IMG/VR virus record: IMGVR_UViG_3300037297_000050
Coordinates: 1-44,531 of that record
Source: a virus
Strand: one strand, 5' to 3'
DNA length: 44,531 nt
Every line of letters begins with the position of its first letter. Within the stretch, counting starts at the first letter, position 1. The notes beneath the pieces were generated by a model. It was not told the DNA's origin, ran no database searches, and saw nothing but the letters and a program-made list of their open reading frames with translations. Below, in pieces: positions 1 to 8,031 of this stretch. A program made the position numbers and the translations under genes.

Positions 1-16
1 TCATGGCTCGTCTGCG
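1..16. repeat. Terminal overlap with 44516-44531
   Basis: TCATGGCTCGTCTGCG at the left end equals the last 16 bases except for one base (position 5 versus 44520). The last 11 bases are identical. With the gene that reads across, it indicates a circular map or terminal redundancy. Confidence 0.7.
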
Positions 17-1169
17 ATTCGTCTTCCTCTCTAATATAACCATCATAGCAGCCAATAAGCAAACCTCTTTCGGACGATTTGTAAGAATTGAAATAGAACA
101 ATGACGCTGCCTCCTGTCCTGATGGAAACTCTTCTGGAAACAATCCGCCTGTTCTTAAGTCCATCCACCAAGCTACGGCCCAAGCACCGTCCTGTTGAGT
201 TATGGACACTTTAATACCGTATCGTTTCTTATCATAACCCATAGCAACCCTGTCTGTTCTCCTGTTAAGACCAAGAGAACTAATGAGTTTGGGATTATGC
301 TGTTTTGTCATATTAACTGGTGGCTCTGCATTTATGATTGCACTTGCCGAAAGAACATAAATTCCATCCGTTCCCAAGAAATAAAGATTGTTCTTATCGT
401 CCCAACAATGTGATGTTGGTGAAAACATTCCAGTTGATTTTGACAAGCATCTATTAACCCCACCCATTAATGGGTCAGACTGTAAAAGCCAAACTTCGTT
501 AGCACAGCCCCAAATAAGATAGTGGTCCTTGTACGAAATCATCGCCGTGATAGGGTCTCCTACTTCGCCTGCCTTTGCATTTTGTGAAGTAGTCGCAGCA
601 GCAACATCCGTTTGCGAAGAATCCCAATCTAATGGGTCAAATACTCTTGAGCAAAACCATTGATGCGGGTTTACCATAGAATTGAGAAATATCCTGCCGA
701 AACATAAGCAGCCTATATTTGAACCGCCATCTGGATAATAATCGGTATCGTCAATAGTCCAGTTAAGCCAGTGTGGAGGAACAACTATATTTCCGGCAGC
801 AGCAGGAGTTACGGTAGCACTTGAATCAGCACCAGTTATTACTTCCCCTGCCGCAAATTCAGTGGTAGATGTTCTATAAATCAAGCTCCATGCAGTAGCA
901 CCGCTTCCCACATTTTCATCAAAGATACCTGCTGAGCTTGTGCTTGTTACAACTTCACCATGCGTAAATGTACCTGTTACCGTCCCAACTATGCGTGTGT
1001 TGATAAAATCTAATTTATGGTAGCCACTATCGCCAATCGTGGCACTATATGTGCGTCCGTCTGCGAAATAGCATTTTTGAAATGCGGGGATAAGAGCAAC
1101 ATATCCACTGGTATCTAAATCACCAGCAGTCCAACCATTTCCAGCGGCTAAAGCGGTTAGCGTGGCCAT
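1..1169 (-). CDS. Tail-associated structural protein, N-terminal part (continues at 44531-44161)
   Basis: The frame opens at ATG 1169 and runs leftward off the window edge without a stop. Joined through the 16-base end overlap to 44531-44161 it stays in frame and gives a protein of about 507 residues. The sequence is beta-rich with many Gly, Ser, Thr and aromatic residues; segments such as HYLIWGCANEVWLLQSDP and NLYFLGTDGIYVL look like propeller-type repeats. It resembles the C-terminal part of tail or stabilisation proteins of short-tailed phages that normally begin with an RGLHRG...NVRPFD motif. That motif is instead on a separate small gene at 3036-3269. It sits after the adaptor and Fn3 genes, so a tail or neck role is inferred. 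The exact function is not known. Confidence 0.75.
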   Translation of the reverse strand, partial: MATLTALAAGNGWTAGDLDTSGYVALIPAFQKCYFADGRTYSATIGDSGYHKLDFINTRIVGTVTGTFTHGEVVTSTSSAGIFDENVGSGATAWSLIYRTSTTEFAAGEVITGADSSATVTPAAAGNIVVPPHWLNWTIDDTDYYPDGGSNIGCLCFGRIFLNSMVNPHQWFCSRVFDPLDWDSSQTDVAAATTSQNAKAGEVGDPITAMISYKDHYLIWGCANEVWLLQSDPLMGGVNRCLSKSTGMFSPTSHCWDDKNNLYFLGTDGIYVLSASAIINAEPPVNMTKQHNPKLISSLGLNRRTDRVAMGYDKKRYGIKVSITQQDGAWAVAWWMDLRTGGLFPEEFPSGQEAASLFYFNSYKSSERGLLIGCYDGYIREEDESQTSH

Positions 1170-1172
1170 CTG

Positions 1173-1460
1173 TTATTTCTTTCCCTTAAGCAATTTTTCT
1201 ATTTCTTTTTTATCAGTGCCTTTAGCACCTTCAAGGCTTGGACTGCCCGTTTCTTTCGCATATTTTATTAACGGGTATGTTTTAGCATAATCATTATTGG
1301 ATTTGCTTCGCTTGCCAACTATAGCCCTCGCCATCATCTTAGGATATTTTTTTTGAAGTCTTGCATAAATCGTGCTGTATTGTTCTCGCGTAGCGACCTT
1401 GCCGCCTTTCTCTTTCATCCTCGCTTTGTATCGCTCGTATGCTTTATCTTCGTCATTCAT
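1173..1460 (-). CDS. Small basic phage protein of unknown function
   Basis: 95 residues from ATG 1460, chosen because AGAGGTG lies just upstream; the frame extends further but without a better site. The protein is Lys/Arg-rich and mostly helical in appearance, with an N-terminal stretch MNDEDKAYERYKARMKEKGG and a C-terminal KKEIEKLLKGKK. No family is recognised. It lies between the Fn3 protein and the junction-spanning tail protein, so it may be a minor virion or assembly factor. That role is inferred from position only. Confidence 0.7.
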   Translation of the reverse strand: MNDEDKAYERYKARMKEKGGKVATREQYSTIYARLQKKYPKMMARAIVGKRSKSNNDYAKTYPLIKYAKETGSPSLEGAKGTDKKEIEKLLKGKK

Positions 1461-1470
1461 TTTAACACCT

Positions 1471-2673
1471 CTAAGTAATGTTGCCGTAGTAAACACAATT
1501 GTGGCCTATGGCTACAAGTTGTTGGCAATAGCGACCACCGCCAGCAACTACAACACCATCATCCCATTGATATTCATCATCTTTATATTGCCAATATTTT
1601 TCTTCATCGTAATCTGGCGGTCTTTCGTTTCTCCAAGATTGTTCAGTATCAAAATACCATTCATCACCAGTTGTAGTGCCATATATATTTGTAGCGTCTA
1701 TTCGCCAATACATTCTTGTTGCATAAGGATAATATGTTGATTCAACTTCTCCTGAAAAATGCCAGCTATCATTAAGAGTAACACTGACATCGGAGCCATT
1801 TGTAAGCACATCGCCTGCTGAACCACTTGGCCCTTCTCTAAAAGCATAAAGTTTTGCTTCGTATTGAGTATTAACTAATTGCCCTCTTTTAACATCCCAC
1901 AAAGTATATGTAGTATCTCCATGAGTAAGTTCGTCCCCCGCAACAGGGCTACGCAACCCACTTCCGGTTGCAGGGTTATAATCATTTATTTCAAGAACAA
2001 CGTAGGGAGAGTTCCATTCCGTTTCCGTAGTCGCAGAAGCTAATTCAGTTAAGTTGCCTGATTCAGTTCCGAAATGCACATCATAAGAATCAGCAGCATT
2101 TGCTTCGCCTGCTCCACCGTCTTCCCAAGAAATGTTAGCAGTTGTTTTTACAACATCTTCTTCTTCATCTTCTGGCGATGGGTTAATTGGTTTTTCTGGC
2201 AAAAGCTCATCGCCATAAATTTCAAACCATAAATCATAATCTGAAAGTTCAGTCCATGCGTTATTAAAAGCAAGGCCGCCAGCATAGGGATTGGCACTCG
2301 ATGCAGAGCATTGACAGTACCCCGTGGGAACTACTCCTGTATCACTCATATAAACATGAAGTCTATAAGTTGTTCCGATTGCCAAAGTTGGTTGTGTTGT
2401 AAATGTAAATTCATTGGTATTAAAAGTGGGATAATTACCAACGAGTCCTGCTCCTGTAAGTATTACTGTTTCACTTTCATCTTCCCAAATTACTCCTACT
2501 TTTTTTTGAATTTTTAATTTTAGAGTAGAATTTTCACTTGTGAAACCTGAATAAGTTCTAAACCTTAATTTAACAGATGTAATAACTGATGCAGAAGTTA
2601 CTACAAAAGATTGTCCAGTATTATGTCCTCCTATAGATTGCCCTTCTGTATTTTGTGCAATTAATAATGCCAT
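1471..2673 (-). CDS. Virion protein with a jelly-roll-like N-terminus and an Fn3-like domain
   Basis: 400 residues. Residues 1-155 are a beta-rich domain with conserved-looking LRFRTYSG, LKLKIQ and YRLHVYMSD strands, of the kind seen in carbohydrate-binding or fibre proteins. Residues about 163-345 look like a fibronectin type III domain (PINPSPEDE, TTANISWED, ending YWRIDATNIYGTTTGDEWYF), interrupted by an insert of about 60 residues. The last 55 residues form a module (RPPDYDEEKYW ... GGGRYCQQLVAIG ... VYYG) that also exists alone as the two upstream genes at 2677-2850 and 2856-3023. A surface-exposed tail or capsid role is inferred. Start at ATG 2673. Confidence 0.75.
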   Translation of the reverse strand: MALLIAQNTEGQSIGGHNTGQSFVVTSASVITSVKLRFRTYSGFTSENSTLKLKIQKKVGVIWEDESETVILTGAGLVGNYPTFNTNEFTFTTQPTLAIGTTYRLHVYMSDTGVVPTGYCQCSASSANPYAGGLAFNNAWTELSDYDLWFEIYGDELLPEKPINPSPEDEEEDVVKTTANISWEDGGAGEANAADSYDVHFGTESGNLTELASATTETEWNSPYVVLEINDYNPATGSGLRSPVAGDELTHGDTTYTLWDVKRGQLVNTQYEAKLYAFREGPSGSAGDVLTNGSDVSVTLNDSWHFSGEVESTYYPYATRMYWRIDATNIYGTTTGDEWYFDTEQSWRNERPPDYDEEKYWQYKDDEYQWDDGVVVAGGGRYCQQLVAIGHNCVYYGNIT

Positions 2674-2676
2674 TTT

Positions 2677-2850
2677 TTACCCACTGTAATAAACCACACC
2701 TTGCCCTGTATCATTTTGACCGATAACAACTAATTGAGTTTGATATCTTCCACCGCCGACAGCAACTTCTTCCGATACCCAAGTCTCCGTTGTAATATCA
2801 AAATATTTATCTTCGTCATAATCTACTGGTCTATCGTCCGGCCAAGCCAT
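2677..2850 (-). CDS. 57-residue virion-associated module (paralogue 2)
   Basis: Begins MAWPDDRPVDYDEDKYFD and ends GQGVVYYSG. It is a free-standing copy of the module at the C-terminus of the 1471-2673 protein and of the gene at 2856-3023. Shared pattern: W-P-D-x-R-P-x-x-Y-D-E-D, a Trp-containing middle, G-G-x-R-[YF]-Q-T, then L-[IV]-[AV]-[IV]-G and V-[IV]-Y-Y. It is very acidic at the N-terminus. Function unknown; a small surface or adaptor piece of the tail is possible. Confidence 0.65.
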   Translation of the reverse strand: MAWPDDRPVDYDEDKYFDITTETWVSEEVAVGGGRYQTQLVVIGQNDTGQGVVYYSG

Positions 2851-2855
2851 TATAT

Positions 2856-3023
2856 TTATCCGTAATAAATCACACCATAGCCATCATCGTCATAGCCAAC
2901 GGCAATAAGATTAGTCTGAAATCTACTCCCACCAGAACCATCGGCAGATACCCATTCATCTCCGTCCTCGTCCCAGATTAAATCCTCATCATACGTCTCT
3001 GGACGTGAATCAGGCCAACTCAT
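2856..3023 (-). CDS. 55-residue virion-associated module (paralogue 1)
   Basis: Starts MSWPDSRPETYDEDLIWDED and ends DDGYGVIYYG. Its stop lies just before the ATG of the next copy at 2850, so the two are a tandem duplication in one operon. An RBS-like GGAAT precedes the ATG. It shares the RPxxYDED, GGSRFQT and NLIAVGYDDDG pattern with its neighbours. Acidic, with no signal peptide or membrane segment. Function unknown. Confidence 0.65.
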   Translation of the reverse strand: MSWPDSRPETYDEDLIWDEDGDEWVSADGSGGSRFQTNLIAVGYDDDGYGVIYYG

Positions 3024-3035
3024 ATTTTTAATTCC

Positions 3036-3269
3036 TTACGATGGCGTTATGTATGTCGTGTTAATTGATGTCATCAGCAAGACTGGATGTGAAGCACCGG
3101 AGATTTGTGTCGTATAAGCTTTTTGTGTACCTGGTCTCTTTCCACCCCTGGTACGTTCCGAAGTAACATCAAAGGGGCGACAATTCAGAATCGAAAAAGA
3201 CGTACCTTCCGGTTGTTCTTTTGCAGGCAAACCTCGGTGCAAACCCAAGATAGGAAAGGGCACTCTCAT
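3036..3269 (-). CDS. Stand-alone N-terminal domain of a phage tail protein (RGLHRG/NVRPFD type)
   Basis: 77 residues; ATG 3269 follows GAAAGGGGAC. Segments LGLHRGLPAKEQPEGTSFS, ILNCRPFDV and RGGKRPGTQKAY match the N-terminus of large tail or stabilisation proteins of short-tailed phages, where it normally leads into a several-hundred-residue propeller region. Here the frame stops after HPVLLMTSINTTYITPS. The matching C-terminal-like region is encoded separately at 1169-1/44531-44161. This suggests the ancestral gene was split and other genes came between the parts. Confidence 0.7.
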   Translation of the reverse strand: MRVPFPILGLHRGLPAKEQPEGTSFSILNCRPFDVTSERTRGGKRPGTQKAYTTQISGASHPVLLMTSINTTYITPS

Positions 3270-3286
3270 TGGAAGTCCCCTTTCTT

Positions 3287-3721
3287 TTATAGCGCAACAG
3301 TTCTTATAAAGAATATCTCAACTCTCATTTGCCCCGCTACAACGGAAGTCCAATCGCTCGAATGAGCAGCATAAAGATAAACAGTTGTAGCCGCAGCAAG
3401 ATATTCCAATGGGTCTTCTGCACTTTCTCCGACAACATCAGCAGTTCCTATGCTTACTGTAGTACCGTCAGTAAATTCATCTTCGCCGGATGATTTGCCG
3501 ACTTTCAAGGTAACTGTGCCGGTAAAAGCGGTATTGACTGTTACCTTCGTACCAATAACAAAAGCACCTTCCGGTAATGTTGGGGTCATTGTCAATGTAC
3601 CAGCCGTACTTCCGCCATCAGTAAAATCACTATATTCAATATCTTGGTAGATTCTACCTATGCTGGCTCCGGTATCCTCTTCTGCTATCATGTTGTATGA
3701 TAATGATTGTTTGTTTGGCAT
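3287..3721 (-). CDS. Small beta-rich structural protein
   Basis: 144 residues, rich in Thr, Val, Gly and Ala, with alternating hydrophobic strands (GTLTMTPTLPEGAFVIGTKV, GTVTLKVG, TTVYLYAAHSSDW) and a hydrophobic end (MRVEIFFIRTVAL). It looks like the small decoration or joining proteins found between head-tail adaptor and tail genes in many phages. No catalytic motif or signal peptide. ATG 3721 is preceded by GAAAGGAATAAAA. It lies directly downstream of the adaptor gene. Confidence 0.75.
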   Translation of the reverse strand: MPNKQSLSYNMIAEEDTGASIGRIYQDIEYSDFTDGGSTAGTLTMTPTLPEGAFVIGTKVTVNTAFTGTVTLKVGKSSGEDEFTDGTTVSIGTADVVGESAEDPLEYLAAATTVYLYAAHSSDWTSVVAGQMRVEIFFIRTVAL

Positions 3722-3739
3722 TTTTATTCCTTTCAGTCA

Positions 3740-4522
3740 TTATGTCTCTGGCAGGATTTGATTTCCATCAGAGTCATAGATTATTGCTGACCTTGTGTAT
3801 CTGTCTAAAACTCCATCTGTAATTTGTCCCATGTTCGGGATAAGTCTTGATTGCTTATCTTTTCCTATTAGTGCTTGTATTAATCTTTCTGCTTCTTCCG
3901 CATGTATCTTTGGATTTGGCGTGTTAGGACTGTCATATTTGTTAAACTCGGCTACCGCCAAGCAACTTTCAAGAATTGCCTCAGAATAAATATCATCACC
4001 GATAAATACGTCTTTGGCATTTACAGGAGCAGGCGGTGTAAATATATATGTGTAATAATAATTTAATGTAGAATTTGGTGTTGGGAAAAATACTACCTCA
4101 TATTGCTGACCGTTAATCGTGTCGTAATCTCCTGTCTTGAGACAGAAATACAATGGATAACCTGTTCCCGTACTTTTGGATTTTTGTTCATAAATATACG
4201 ATACGGGTTTCTGCACAGGATTAAGCGATAATGGTGTAGTATAAGTAAACGGGCAATTCGGCGAAACAAAAGTTGAGAATCCTAATGGCAACTTATAAGT
4301 ATCTTCATTTGCCTGCAAGCTCATGGTAGTAGTTCTTTCGAGAAACTTCCATATATGAACCTTCCCAGAACTCATATCTATTGGCATTAGAAATCGCCTG
4401 TAGCCCCGCAACGTCAAATCCTGCACCTTAGTTAAATCTGTACCTGTAGGAGAAGAACCAAGACCAAGATATTCGGCAAGCTTGGCATAAACATCACTAT
4501 ACATTAAACGCAGATTAGCCAC
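3740..4522 (-). CDS. Head-to-tail adaptor / neck protein (P22 gp4-like position)
   Basis: 260 residues with a GTG start at 4522; AGGA lies 9 bases upstream and the gene follows the stop of the preceding gene by two bases. The N-terminus (YAKLAEYLGLG, LTLRGYRRFLMPID) and the middle (EDTYKLPLGF, YEVVFFPTPNSTLNYYYTY) resemble head-tail connector or neck proteins. These commonly have an N-terminal helix pair, a beta domain and a later helical part (EAILESCLAVAEF, HAEEAERLIQALI). Position downstream of capsid genes and upstream of tail proteins supports this. Exact family not verified. Confidence 0.65.
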   Translation of the reverse strand: MANLRLMYSDVYAKLAEYLGLGSSPTGTDLTKVQDLTLRGYRRFLMPIDMSSGKVHIWKFLERTTTMSLQANEDTYKLPLGFSTFVSPNCPFTYTTPLSLNPVQKPVSYIYEQKSKSTGTGYPLYFCLKTGDYDTINGQQYEVVFFPTPNSTLNYYYTYIFTPPAPVNAKDVFIGDDIYSEAILESCLAVAEFNKYDSPNTPNPKIHAEEAERLIQALIGKDKQSRLIPNMGQITDGVLDRYTRSAIIYDSDGNQILPET

Positions 4523-4524
4523 AG

Positions 4525-4701
4525 TTATTCTTCCTGAACGTCTTTAATCGTAACTTTTAATTCGCCATCAGTGTTTATCATCTTGGCAAGATTAGCCGCA
4601 TCATCGGCTTCAAGGTGAATCTTGGTAATAATAATTTTATCACCATTGGTTCTCGTCTGAAAAACCAATCCATCCGTACCAACTGTGAATTGAGCTTTCA
4701 T
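4525..4701 (-). CDS. 58-residue protein of unknown function
   Basis: Starts MKAQFTVGTDGLVFQTRTNG and ends LKVTIKDVQEE. Its ATG overlaps the stop of the 4698-4814 gene (ATGA), which implies translational coupling. It looks like a compact beta-alpha-beta fold. No family is recognised. The location between decoration protein and adaptor genes suggests a small virion assembly role, by position only. Confidence 0.65.
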   Translation of the reverse strand: MKAQFTVGTDGLVFQTRTNGDKIIITKIHLEADDAANLAKMINTDGELKVTIKDVQEE

Positions 4702-4814
4702 TTCTTGGCCTCTGCCCGTTTCTTTTTATCCTCTTGATATTTTTTGATGTCGTCTGGATTATTAAAATCCAAGATTTCATCCTTTTTGGTTTTGGACTCG
4801 GTATCTTTTGCCAT
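4698..4814 (-). CDS. 38-residue charged peptide
   Basis: Begins MAKDTESKTKKDEILDF and is made mostly of Lys, Asp and Glu, ending KKKRAEAKK. AAAGGAACTAAAA precedes ATG 4814, and its stop overlaps the next start. It lies just after the strong hairpin at 4834-4861, so it would be read only by transcripts passing that terminator. No function is assigned. Similar tiny charged proteins are usual in phage head modules. Confidence 0.6.
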   Translation of the reverse strand: MAKDTESKTKKDEILDFNNPDDIKKYQEDKKKRAEAKK

Positions 4815-4833
4815 TTTTAGTTCCTTTCATAAA

Positions 4834-4861
4834 ATGTGCGGGAGGTAGTCCTCCCGCACAT
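4834..4861 (-). terminator. Strong intrinsic terminator after the capsid/decoration genes
   Basis: Perfect 12-bp stem (4834-4845 with 4850-4861), four-base loop, GC-rich core. On the leftward transcript it is followed by four T. It lies 13 bases after the 268-residue gene, closing the scaffold-capsid-decoration unit. Confidence 0.75.
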
Positions 4862-4874
4862 AACGTAATAACTT

Positions 4875-5681
4875 TTACCCTGTCAGCATAAACAATGGGC
4901 CATTTCCAGACTGGCTACCTTCAACCACATAACCCGCATATTGCGAACTCGAACCTGCTGGAACAGTAGTCGCAAGAGCAGTATCGGCCTTGTCAAGCGA
5001 ACCGTCATGCCGCCAGAAACAACCATGTTGTCCCTGAGAGCCACCAACGCCTGATTGCGGCGCAATCCACGTTAAACCCTTTGTCTGAACCCAGAAATAA
5101 TTGGCCGCAGCACTCACATAAGCGGCTGGAACACCAGCCTTGGGGTATGTATTGGCGCTTGCCAATTCCAGCGAACCCCAAGGATTCTGATATGTTTCAC
5201 ATGCCGAAGTTGCCGCAGTAATAGCATAAGTTGTTTTCGCATCTAATTGAACTGTAAATGCGGCATTGGCACTTGCCGATGTATTACCAACTATTTGTCT
5301 TGTCGTGGTATAATAATCACTTGAACCATCAAAGATGATTATATAACCACCGCGTAGCGCATCAGTAGTTAGGGCCGCATGAGTTGCAGCAGCACATTCT
5401 ATCTCCCGAACACCGGCAGCATAAGATGTTCCAAAAGCCGTATAACTTGTATAGCCAGTGGCACTAAAGGCCACGCCGTGAGCGGCGTAGAACGCACTAT
5501 TACCGGCAGATTTGGCGTATCTAAATTCTCTGCCATCAGGTGTTACCACCCTATCGCCCAAATTGTAATTCGGGTTTTTAGTTGTTGAGACTTCATAAAG
5601 AAAATCCCACAAACCATGTTCCTGACCGATAACATAACCGGCACTTCCTAAATATTGTGCCCTGTTTTGTCCCTTTGCCAT
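4875..5681 (-). CDS. Capsid decoration-like structural protein
   Basis: 268 residues. The motif NLGDRVVTPDGREFRYAKSAG (residues about 41-61) is typical of a family of phage head-associated proteins encoded directly downstream of the major capsid protein. The rest is Ala, Thr and Gly-rich and beta-strand-like, as expected for a virion surface protein. ATG 5681 follows GTAGGTGAAAA. A 111-base gap separates it from the capsid gene; the gap contains TATAAT at 5708-5713 with no convincing -35 partner. A strong terminator follows. Confidence 0.75.
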   Translation of the reverse strand: MAKGQNRAQYLGSAGYVIGQEHGLWDFLYEVSTTKNPNYNLGDRVVTPDGREFRYAKSAGNSAFYAAHGVAFSATGYTSYTAFGTSYAAGVREIECAAATHAALTTDALRGGYIIIFDGSSDYYTTTRQIVGNTSASANAAFTVQLDAKTTYAITAATSACETYQNPWGSLELASANTYPKAGVPAAYVSAAANYFWVQTKGLTWIAPQSGVGGSQGQHGCFWRHDGSLDKADTALATTVPAGSSSQYAGYVVEGSQSGNGPLFMLTG

Positions 5682-5792
5682 TTTTCACCTACTTTCTTTC
5701 CGTATATTATATCCCTACGAAACGGGTGTCGGTTAGCGTCCCTGAGTACGCCTTACCAAATAAGTTAATATTTACTTTTTAATTCAAGACAA

Positions 5793-6890
5793 CTATTGCT
5801 GGTTAATCATATACCCACATTGCTGACGATTGTCGCAATGTACTCCAGCCCAATACAAATCAATGAACTCGTTAAAAGCATTGTGGCTGAACGGATGCTC
5901 TTTAACTTTGCTCTTGAAGTACCAGTTCCTTACAACCACCGGATACATTACATCCCAGTTGATTGCAACAACGGGGTCTGTTCCGTAAAGATATGTCGAT
6001 GCGGTATCGAATATATCATTGTATCGGAAAGGAATACCTTTATAAGTTGTCTCACCTGCATATTTACCTAAATCATAACCAATTCTGTCGTCTGAATTTC
6101 TTGCTATTTTTTCTATATTTTTCAATACATTGTCGCTTGTGTAATAAACTACCTTCATCGGCACGTTAGTATCGACACCGTCTACCTTTTCAAGATTAGG
6201 AACGAGAGGAATCTCGAAGCTCGTCTTTCTGTTGGCTGTACCCATCAAATCCAGCAATGTCTCATTAAGGTTGCCGTTATGGTCGGCGTAATAGCTTTTC
6301 CAATCGGTATAAGTTCCAGTTGCAAGAGTACCGGCACTATAGGTATTGCCGTCAAGATAATACGGGTCGCCACCAGTAAAGCCGCCTGTACTATTGTCCG
6401 TACCTGTTACAAGCCAGCCAAAAGGCCCGATAGGAGAAGTCGTATCGGAAGAGCTTGCTGGTGCTGACCAGAACGCTTCCTTCAAATCATCGGCTGTCTT
6501 GCGGTGCATAGCCATACGCTGGCTTTTCAAATAGTTGTAACGCTGTACTCTATCACCTCTGTTAATATCAACCTGGGCTTCATCGTAAGCACAACTATTG
6601 ATGTAATGCCGATAATTGGAAGTTATGGTCTGGTCAGTATCATAAAGGTTTACCTGGTCTTGAACGAAGAACATACCCGTATGTCCACCATTTGTAGCAT
6701 CCTCAAGCTGAATATGAGATTGCCATGACTCACCCGAACCCCATTTCTTGTACTTAGGTAGAATAGTGTTCGTTACTTCGTACTTTTTGTGATTGAGAAC
6801 CATTGCCAATTTATTCGGTTCAAAATCTTCGTCCGTAGCATTCAGCAATGTCTCAAACTGTGCTAACGTCATTCCTGATGCTGATGCCAT
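5793..6890 (-). CDS. Major capsid protein
   Basis: 365 residues, straight after the scaffold gene and before the decoration-like gene, the usual order in short-tailed phages. An N-terminal helix region (MTLAQFETLLNATDEDFEPN) is followed by mixed alpha/beta sequence with QSHIQLEDATNGGHTGMFF, NRGDRVQRYNYLKSQRMAMHR and DPVVAINWDVMYPVVVRNWY. Size and location suit an HK97-fold shell protein, though the fold cannot be proven by eye. ATG 6890 is preceded by GAAAGGATATTG. Confidence 0.85.
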   Translation of the reverse strand: MASASGMTLAQFETLLNATDEDFEPNKLAMVLNHKKYEVTNTILPKYKKWGSGESWQSHIQLEDATNGGHTGMFFVQDQVNLYDTDQTITSNYRHYINSCAYDEAQVDINRGDRVQRYNYLKSQRMAMHRKTADDLKEAFWSAPASSSDTTSPIGPFGWLVTGTDNSTGGFTGGDPYYLDGNTYSAGTLATGTYTDWKSYYADHNGNLNETLLDLMGTANRKTSFEIPLVPNLEKVDGVDTNVPMKVVYYTSDNVLKNIEKIARNSDDRIGYDLGKYAGETTYKGIPFRYNDIFDTASTYLYGTDPVVAINWDVMYPVVVRNWYFKSKVKEHPFSHNAFNEFIDLYWAGVHCDNRQQCGYMINQQ

Positions 6891-6916
6891 ATCAATATCC
6901 TTTCTGGATTAACGCT

Positions 6917-7867
6917 TTAGACTAATCCAGCTTCCTGTTCTGCCTTGGCCATTCTGTACTCTGCTTCTTCGTAACCATCTTCAAATTTTGGCCTCGTATC
7001 GGCTGATTTTCGTCTTGTTGGAGGATTAGTAAAACGCTTCTCCTGTTTATCAAGTTTGTCAATAATTTCCTTAGTGGCTTGTTTCTTACCACCTTGATTC
7101 TTAAACAGATTGATTGCCCTGCTCATCGTTCTTTCTACAGGTATGCCCTTGCGTAGAGAAAGAGCAGAAGCAACTGCGTAAACATCAGCCCTTAGCTCTT
7201 GCGATGCTCTTGATAACTTGGCTTTGGAAGTATTTCCCAAAGCCGGATACCCCTTGGAGTGTCCATCGAAGATATTATCTATCCGCTCATTAAATACCGT
7301 ATCTCGTTCTGTCTGCAATTTTTGCTGCTCTTCGCTCAAACCTTTTCTTTGCTGGTTTATCATAGTAGCCATTTTATCAATTGCGTTTTTGACATCTTCG
7401 CCGACTATATCGGCATCGAGATTGAATTTTAGTTCATCGGCATCAATTTTTTCTTTTTCTGTAGCGGCTTGCCTTTCCTCCTTGGAGGGTTTTGTATCTT
7501 CGTCAACTTTTTCATCAAGAATTTCTCTAATATCATCGAACAATTCAGGCGATATTTGTGCCATTTGGACGATTTTAGCATCGTCCCAGCCGTAATCACG
7601 GCAAGTGTCCAGAACGTCAGGGTCGATACCATTCAATACTTCGGTATCTTCCTCTGATAGTTCCGTTTCTTCTACCTCGGTAGAATCTTCTGATGAATCT
7701 TCTAATTCATCGGTTTGAAGAGTTTCATCTTCAACTTTGGTGTCTCCCGCAGGAGTTGTATCCGCAGAAGTCTCAGCTTCCTTAGCGGATTCTATTTCGT
7801 CCATAGCTGTATTGAAAGCTTCTGGTAAACCATTTTCATTTTTCTGTTCTGTTTTTTCTGGTGGCAT
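6917..7867 (-). CDS. Scaffolding protein
   Basis: 316 residues. Residues 1-85 are extremely acidic and low in complexity. A helical middle follows (DILDEKV-type region, then KGLSEEQQKLQTERDTVFNER), and the C-terminus is positively charged (KLDKQEKRFTNPPTRRKSAD). This charge layout, with a basic C-terminus that can touch the shell, and a position just upstream of the capsid gene are typical of scaffolds. ATG 7867 follows AAAGGAAAAAG. Its leader holds a promoter and a terminator-like hairpin. Confidence 0.85.
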   Translation of the reverse strand: MPPEKTEQKNENGLPEAFNTAMDEIESAKEAETSADTTPAGDTKVEDETLQTDELEDSSEDSTEVEETELSEEDTEVLNGIDPDVLDTCRDYGWDDAKIVQMAQISPELFDDIREILDEKVDEDTKPSKEERQAATEKEKIDADELKFNLDADIVGEDVKNAIDKMATMINQQRKGLSEEQQKLQTERDTVFNERIDNIFDGHSKGYPALGNTSKAKLSRASQELRADVYAVASALSLRKGIPVERTMSRAINLFKNQGGKKQATKEIIDKLDKQEKRFTNPPTRRKSADTRPKFEDGYEEAEYRMAKAEQEAGLV

Positions 7868-7893
7868 TTTCTTTTTCCTTTCTTACGGACAGA

Positions 7894-7934
7894 AAAAAAA
7901 GGTCTCGTGAGTTCGTGGCCCCACGAGACCTTTG
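7894..7934 (-). terminator. Terminator-like hairpin in the scaffold leader (possible attenuator)
   Basis: Twelve-base-pair stem (7899-7910 with 7923-7934) with a 12-base loop. Reading leftward it runs into eight T. It lies between the promoter at 7988-8017 and the scaffold RBS, so it could limit read-through or process the capsid mRNA. Confidence 0.7.
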
Positions 7935-7987
7935 ATTTCTTTTTATTACCGCAAGTTCGTCAACTTAACGGTAAGTCCGTTTTTTCA

Positions 7988-8017
7988 ATTATAAATATAT
8001 ATCTTAGTTCATTTCAA
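7988..8017 (-). promoter_or_regulatory. Sigma70-like promoter for the scaffold/capsid unit
   Basis: TTGAAA (8012-8017), 18-base spacer, TATAAT (7988-7993), leftward. It lies in the only sizeable gap of the head operon. A small hairpin AACGG-TAAGT-CCGTT (7968-7982) follows at about the start site. Confidence 0.6.
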
Positions 8018-8031
8018 TATCAATCAAAATT

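Noticed and set aside
1372-1740. 122-residue rightward ORF
   Set aside because: Antisense to two leftward structural genes, no RBS, and hydrophobic composition typical of a shadow frame.
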